Source: Pyronema omphalodes (lineage: Eukaryota > Ascomycota > Pezizomycetes > Pezizales > Pyronemataceae). From it: a stretch of DNA of 64,000 bases. Below the pieces are notes generated by a model that saw only the letters and a program-made list of their open reading frames with translations, was not told the DNA's origin and made no database searches. Numbering within the stretch: the first letter of the stretch is position 1; every line of letters begins with the position of its first letter. The position numbers were made by a program, and so were the translations under genes. Shown piece by piece: positions 62,453-64,000 of this stretch. The stretch lies in the NCBI GenBank assembly GCA_024516155.1, contig JAJJXM010000106.1:1-64000 (forward strand), given 5' to 3'.

Positions 62453-63861
62453 TGTCACACCCTAAAATGTGTGAGGATAGAATTGGTATCATATATAACG
62501 CAATGGAGAATATGGCAAACTCGACAGAGAATGAATAGTCAGATTAGTATCCCGGGCCGGAACCCCCAGAGGAGCTCCGACAAGCCACGTCACGTGATTC
62601 GTGACTTTCCGATAGGACCTCACGAGGATCCCGGCCCGAGGCGTCGTAACTATTATTCAATGTCAGTTTGGGAGGATTCAGAAGAGAAGAGATTGGGGAA
62701 CACTTACCTCATGGGTGTCGACTTACCCTTGAGCAACTACGAACGACGCTGATGGAGAACGAAGACGAAGACGAAAGGACACCTCCTTATACTCGAGGAG
62801 TGTCCGGAAGTTCACGGCTACAAAGGGGTCTGCATCGGAAGAGAGTTCCAAGGATGTGCAGAGCGGTGCGACGAAATCATCCGGTGTTACTTAGTTGGGT
62901 GAATGGTCAGCCAGGAAGACAAGGCAGAGTCTAGTCGGCAAACAGGAGTGGGGCTATGGACAAGGGTCAAGATTGCTAAGGCATGAGACGACGTCCATAA
63001 GCATGCAACCCTCTCAAGGAAACTGTTTGGTGGAACCGATATGACGCGCCCTTAGGCTATCGACTACCAACCAAGGAACAGCTCGGCGTTTGCATCCACA
63101 CCAGGGTGTGGCTGCGCGCAAGTCCGCGCAGGTGGAGCCATAATGACATCACACAGGAATGTGTCAGAGTGATCCACTCTGGTAGGGCATGGATGCCTTA
63201 TGATGTCAGATTCCTCCATTCGCAATCGAGATTCTCTAGGGAGATCTATGATAGCACGACTCACAAGATAAATGACTCACATGTTATTTGTCAGAGGAGT
63301 TCATGCATTATGCAGTCAAGCGGGGTTGCCCTCCCATATGACTCATAACCCTGACACCTGATTGGAAGGTGTGGTAGTACAGAGAGGAATGTCAAGGATT
63401 AGTCTGACGATAGCAAGCATCATGCAAGCAAGTAATCAATATGATTACGCACTTCGTATGATGCAATCTATCAGCAGATGCGTCTCAGAAATGACTCTTG
63501 TCTTATCTCCTAGGCTCAGTTTGGAAATGGGTTCCCTAGGAAGTCTGGGCGAACTTGTAGACGAAAGTCTATAAAAGAGCCTTTGTCTTCCCTCTCTCTC
63601 CTCCATCATCAACCACTTGATCCTCTACGCGACGATACCTATTTACACCAACGAATACCTCCGAAGACAACCCTTAAGTTTATTCCGCCTGTGATCGATT
63701 AATTCTCTTCCTAGCTTTATCTTTGGATAAGCTCTATTAGTTCTTGGGAACGAAGTGTCTGTCTGTTCTTGGGAACGAAGTGTCTGTCAACACTGAGAAC
63801 GAAGCACTAGAGATACAATCGGAAAAGCCTCTGCATAGACGAAGCTGTGCCCAGGTTCACA
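62453..63861 (+). mobile_element. Solo LTR of family L (copy L2), 1409 bp
   Basis: It starts TGTCACACCC and ends AGGTTCACA, with a perfect 5-bp TSD ATAGC (62448-62452, 63862-63866). The sequence from about 63383 matches L1 at 1-315 and 12605-12720. TATAAAAG at 63570-63577 is a probable TATA box. A 24-bp unit (ttcttgggaacgaagtgtct...) is duplicated at about 63740-63788. No coding sequence was found in 1.4 kb. It interrupts the hAT transposase. Confidence 0.88.
63570..63577 (+). promoter_or_regulatory. TATA box of LTR family L
   Basis: tataaaag, followed about 30 bases later by a pyrimidine-rich stretch (ttccctctctctcctcc), a common fungal transcription-start setting. The L1 copy has lost the match. 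Confidence 0.5.
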
Positions 63862-64000
63862 ATAGCTCATCCATTGCAGGCAAAATATCTGCAACGTAAC
63901 CATTGCAATACTTCTTCTGCAGACGATTTGTCCACATTTTGAATGGCCCCAGTAGTTCCATAACACACCCAATTACCTCCCAATCATCCGGTCTCAATTC
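63862..64000 (-). CDS. hAT transposase, upstream piece, partial
   Basis: Read from base 64000 downward it encodes ELRPDDWEVIGCVMELLGPF, then TNRLQ and GYVADILPAMDELL, the region preceding the LDKYY segment in hAT transposases. The frame is open to the window edge. It stops at the solo LTR junction (63861). Confidence 0.8.

Larger units (their letters stand above)
61293..64000 (-). mobile_element. hAT transposon, 3' half, running off the window
   Basis: The minus-strand transposase with a hAT dimerisation domain lies at 61662 and above. The terminal region near 61293-61500 is full of short repeats (cagtcc/ggtccgg and GGTGAC). It starts abruptly within the M pol linker codons. The exact terminus is uncertain by about 15 bp, because gtccgtccggtccagtcc is itself repetitive. 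A solo LTR is inserted in it (62453-63861). The 5' half lies beyond base 64000. Confidence 0.8.

Noticed and set aside
1..64000. CRISPR arrays, rRNA or tRNA genes, bacterial operons
   Set aside because: No such structures were seen; all tandem repeats found are inside LTRs, gag or the 12.8-13.0 kb spacer.

Overview
The window is a transposon graveyard with no recognisable host gene. Every substantial reading frame belongs to a retrotransposon or DNA transposon: Ty3/gypsy chromoviruses, one Ty1/copia element, several related two-ORF LINEs with RNase H, ORF1-only LINE relatives, a PIF/Harbinger derivative, a hAT element and solo LTRs. Two-ORF LINEs with a C-terminal RNase H, chromodomain gypsy elements, short GT-AG introns with a CTAAC branch site and TTAGGG-like repeats point to a filamentous fungus, probably an ascomycete. 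I cannot name the species.

Layout. Positions 1-12720 are one LTR (family L) split near base 315 by two tandem ORF1-only LINEs (A1, A2). A2 carries a 7.1 kb chromovirus (G1, 3374-10454, itself carrying a Harbinger derivative) and two solo LTRs (X1, X2) in inverted orientation. About 540 bp (12721-13259) holds no gene, only a 107-bp tandem repeat. A LINE fragment (E, 13260-13661) is interrupted by a second chromovirus (G2) whose 3' part lies beyond the window.

Inside G2 sit LINEs B1, C1 and B2 and, in its RT gene at 28302, a minus-strand chromovirus (M). M is itself split by LINE D (31832-52956), LINE C2 (53085-60149) and a hAT transposon (from about 61293 to past the right edge). LINE D is in turn split by LINE C3 (which contains B3) and by a young copia element with identical LTRs. 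A solo LTR of family L sits inside the hAT transposase gene. Target-site duplications (TSDs) support nearly every junction, so relative insertion order can be read directly; nesting is at least six deep (B3 in C3 in D in M in G2 in E).

The most interesting mechanisms are: a textbook -1 frameshift signal shared by G1 and G2; a third ORF in M with a Cys/His-rich domain and a membrane-segment C-terminus encoded inside the 3' LTR and conserved in the diverged LTR X; a candidate 394-nt intron in the copia pol between integrase and RT; a half-tRNA primer site in copia; an invariant 8-nt ORF1/ORF2 overlap in four LINE copies; ORF1-only B elements wearing the 3' ends of two different LINE families; and a 34-bp mini solo LTR with a perfect TSD.
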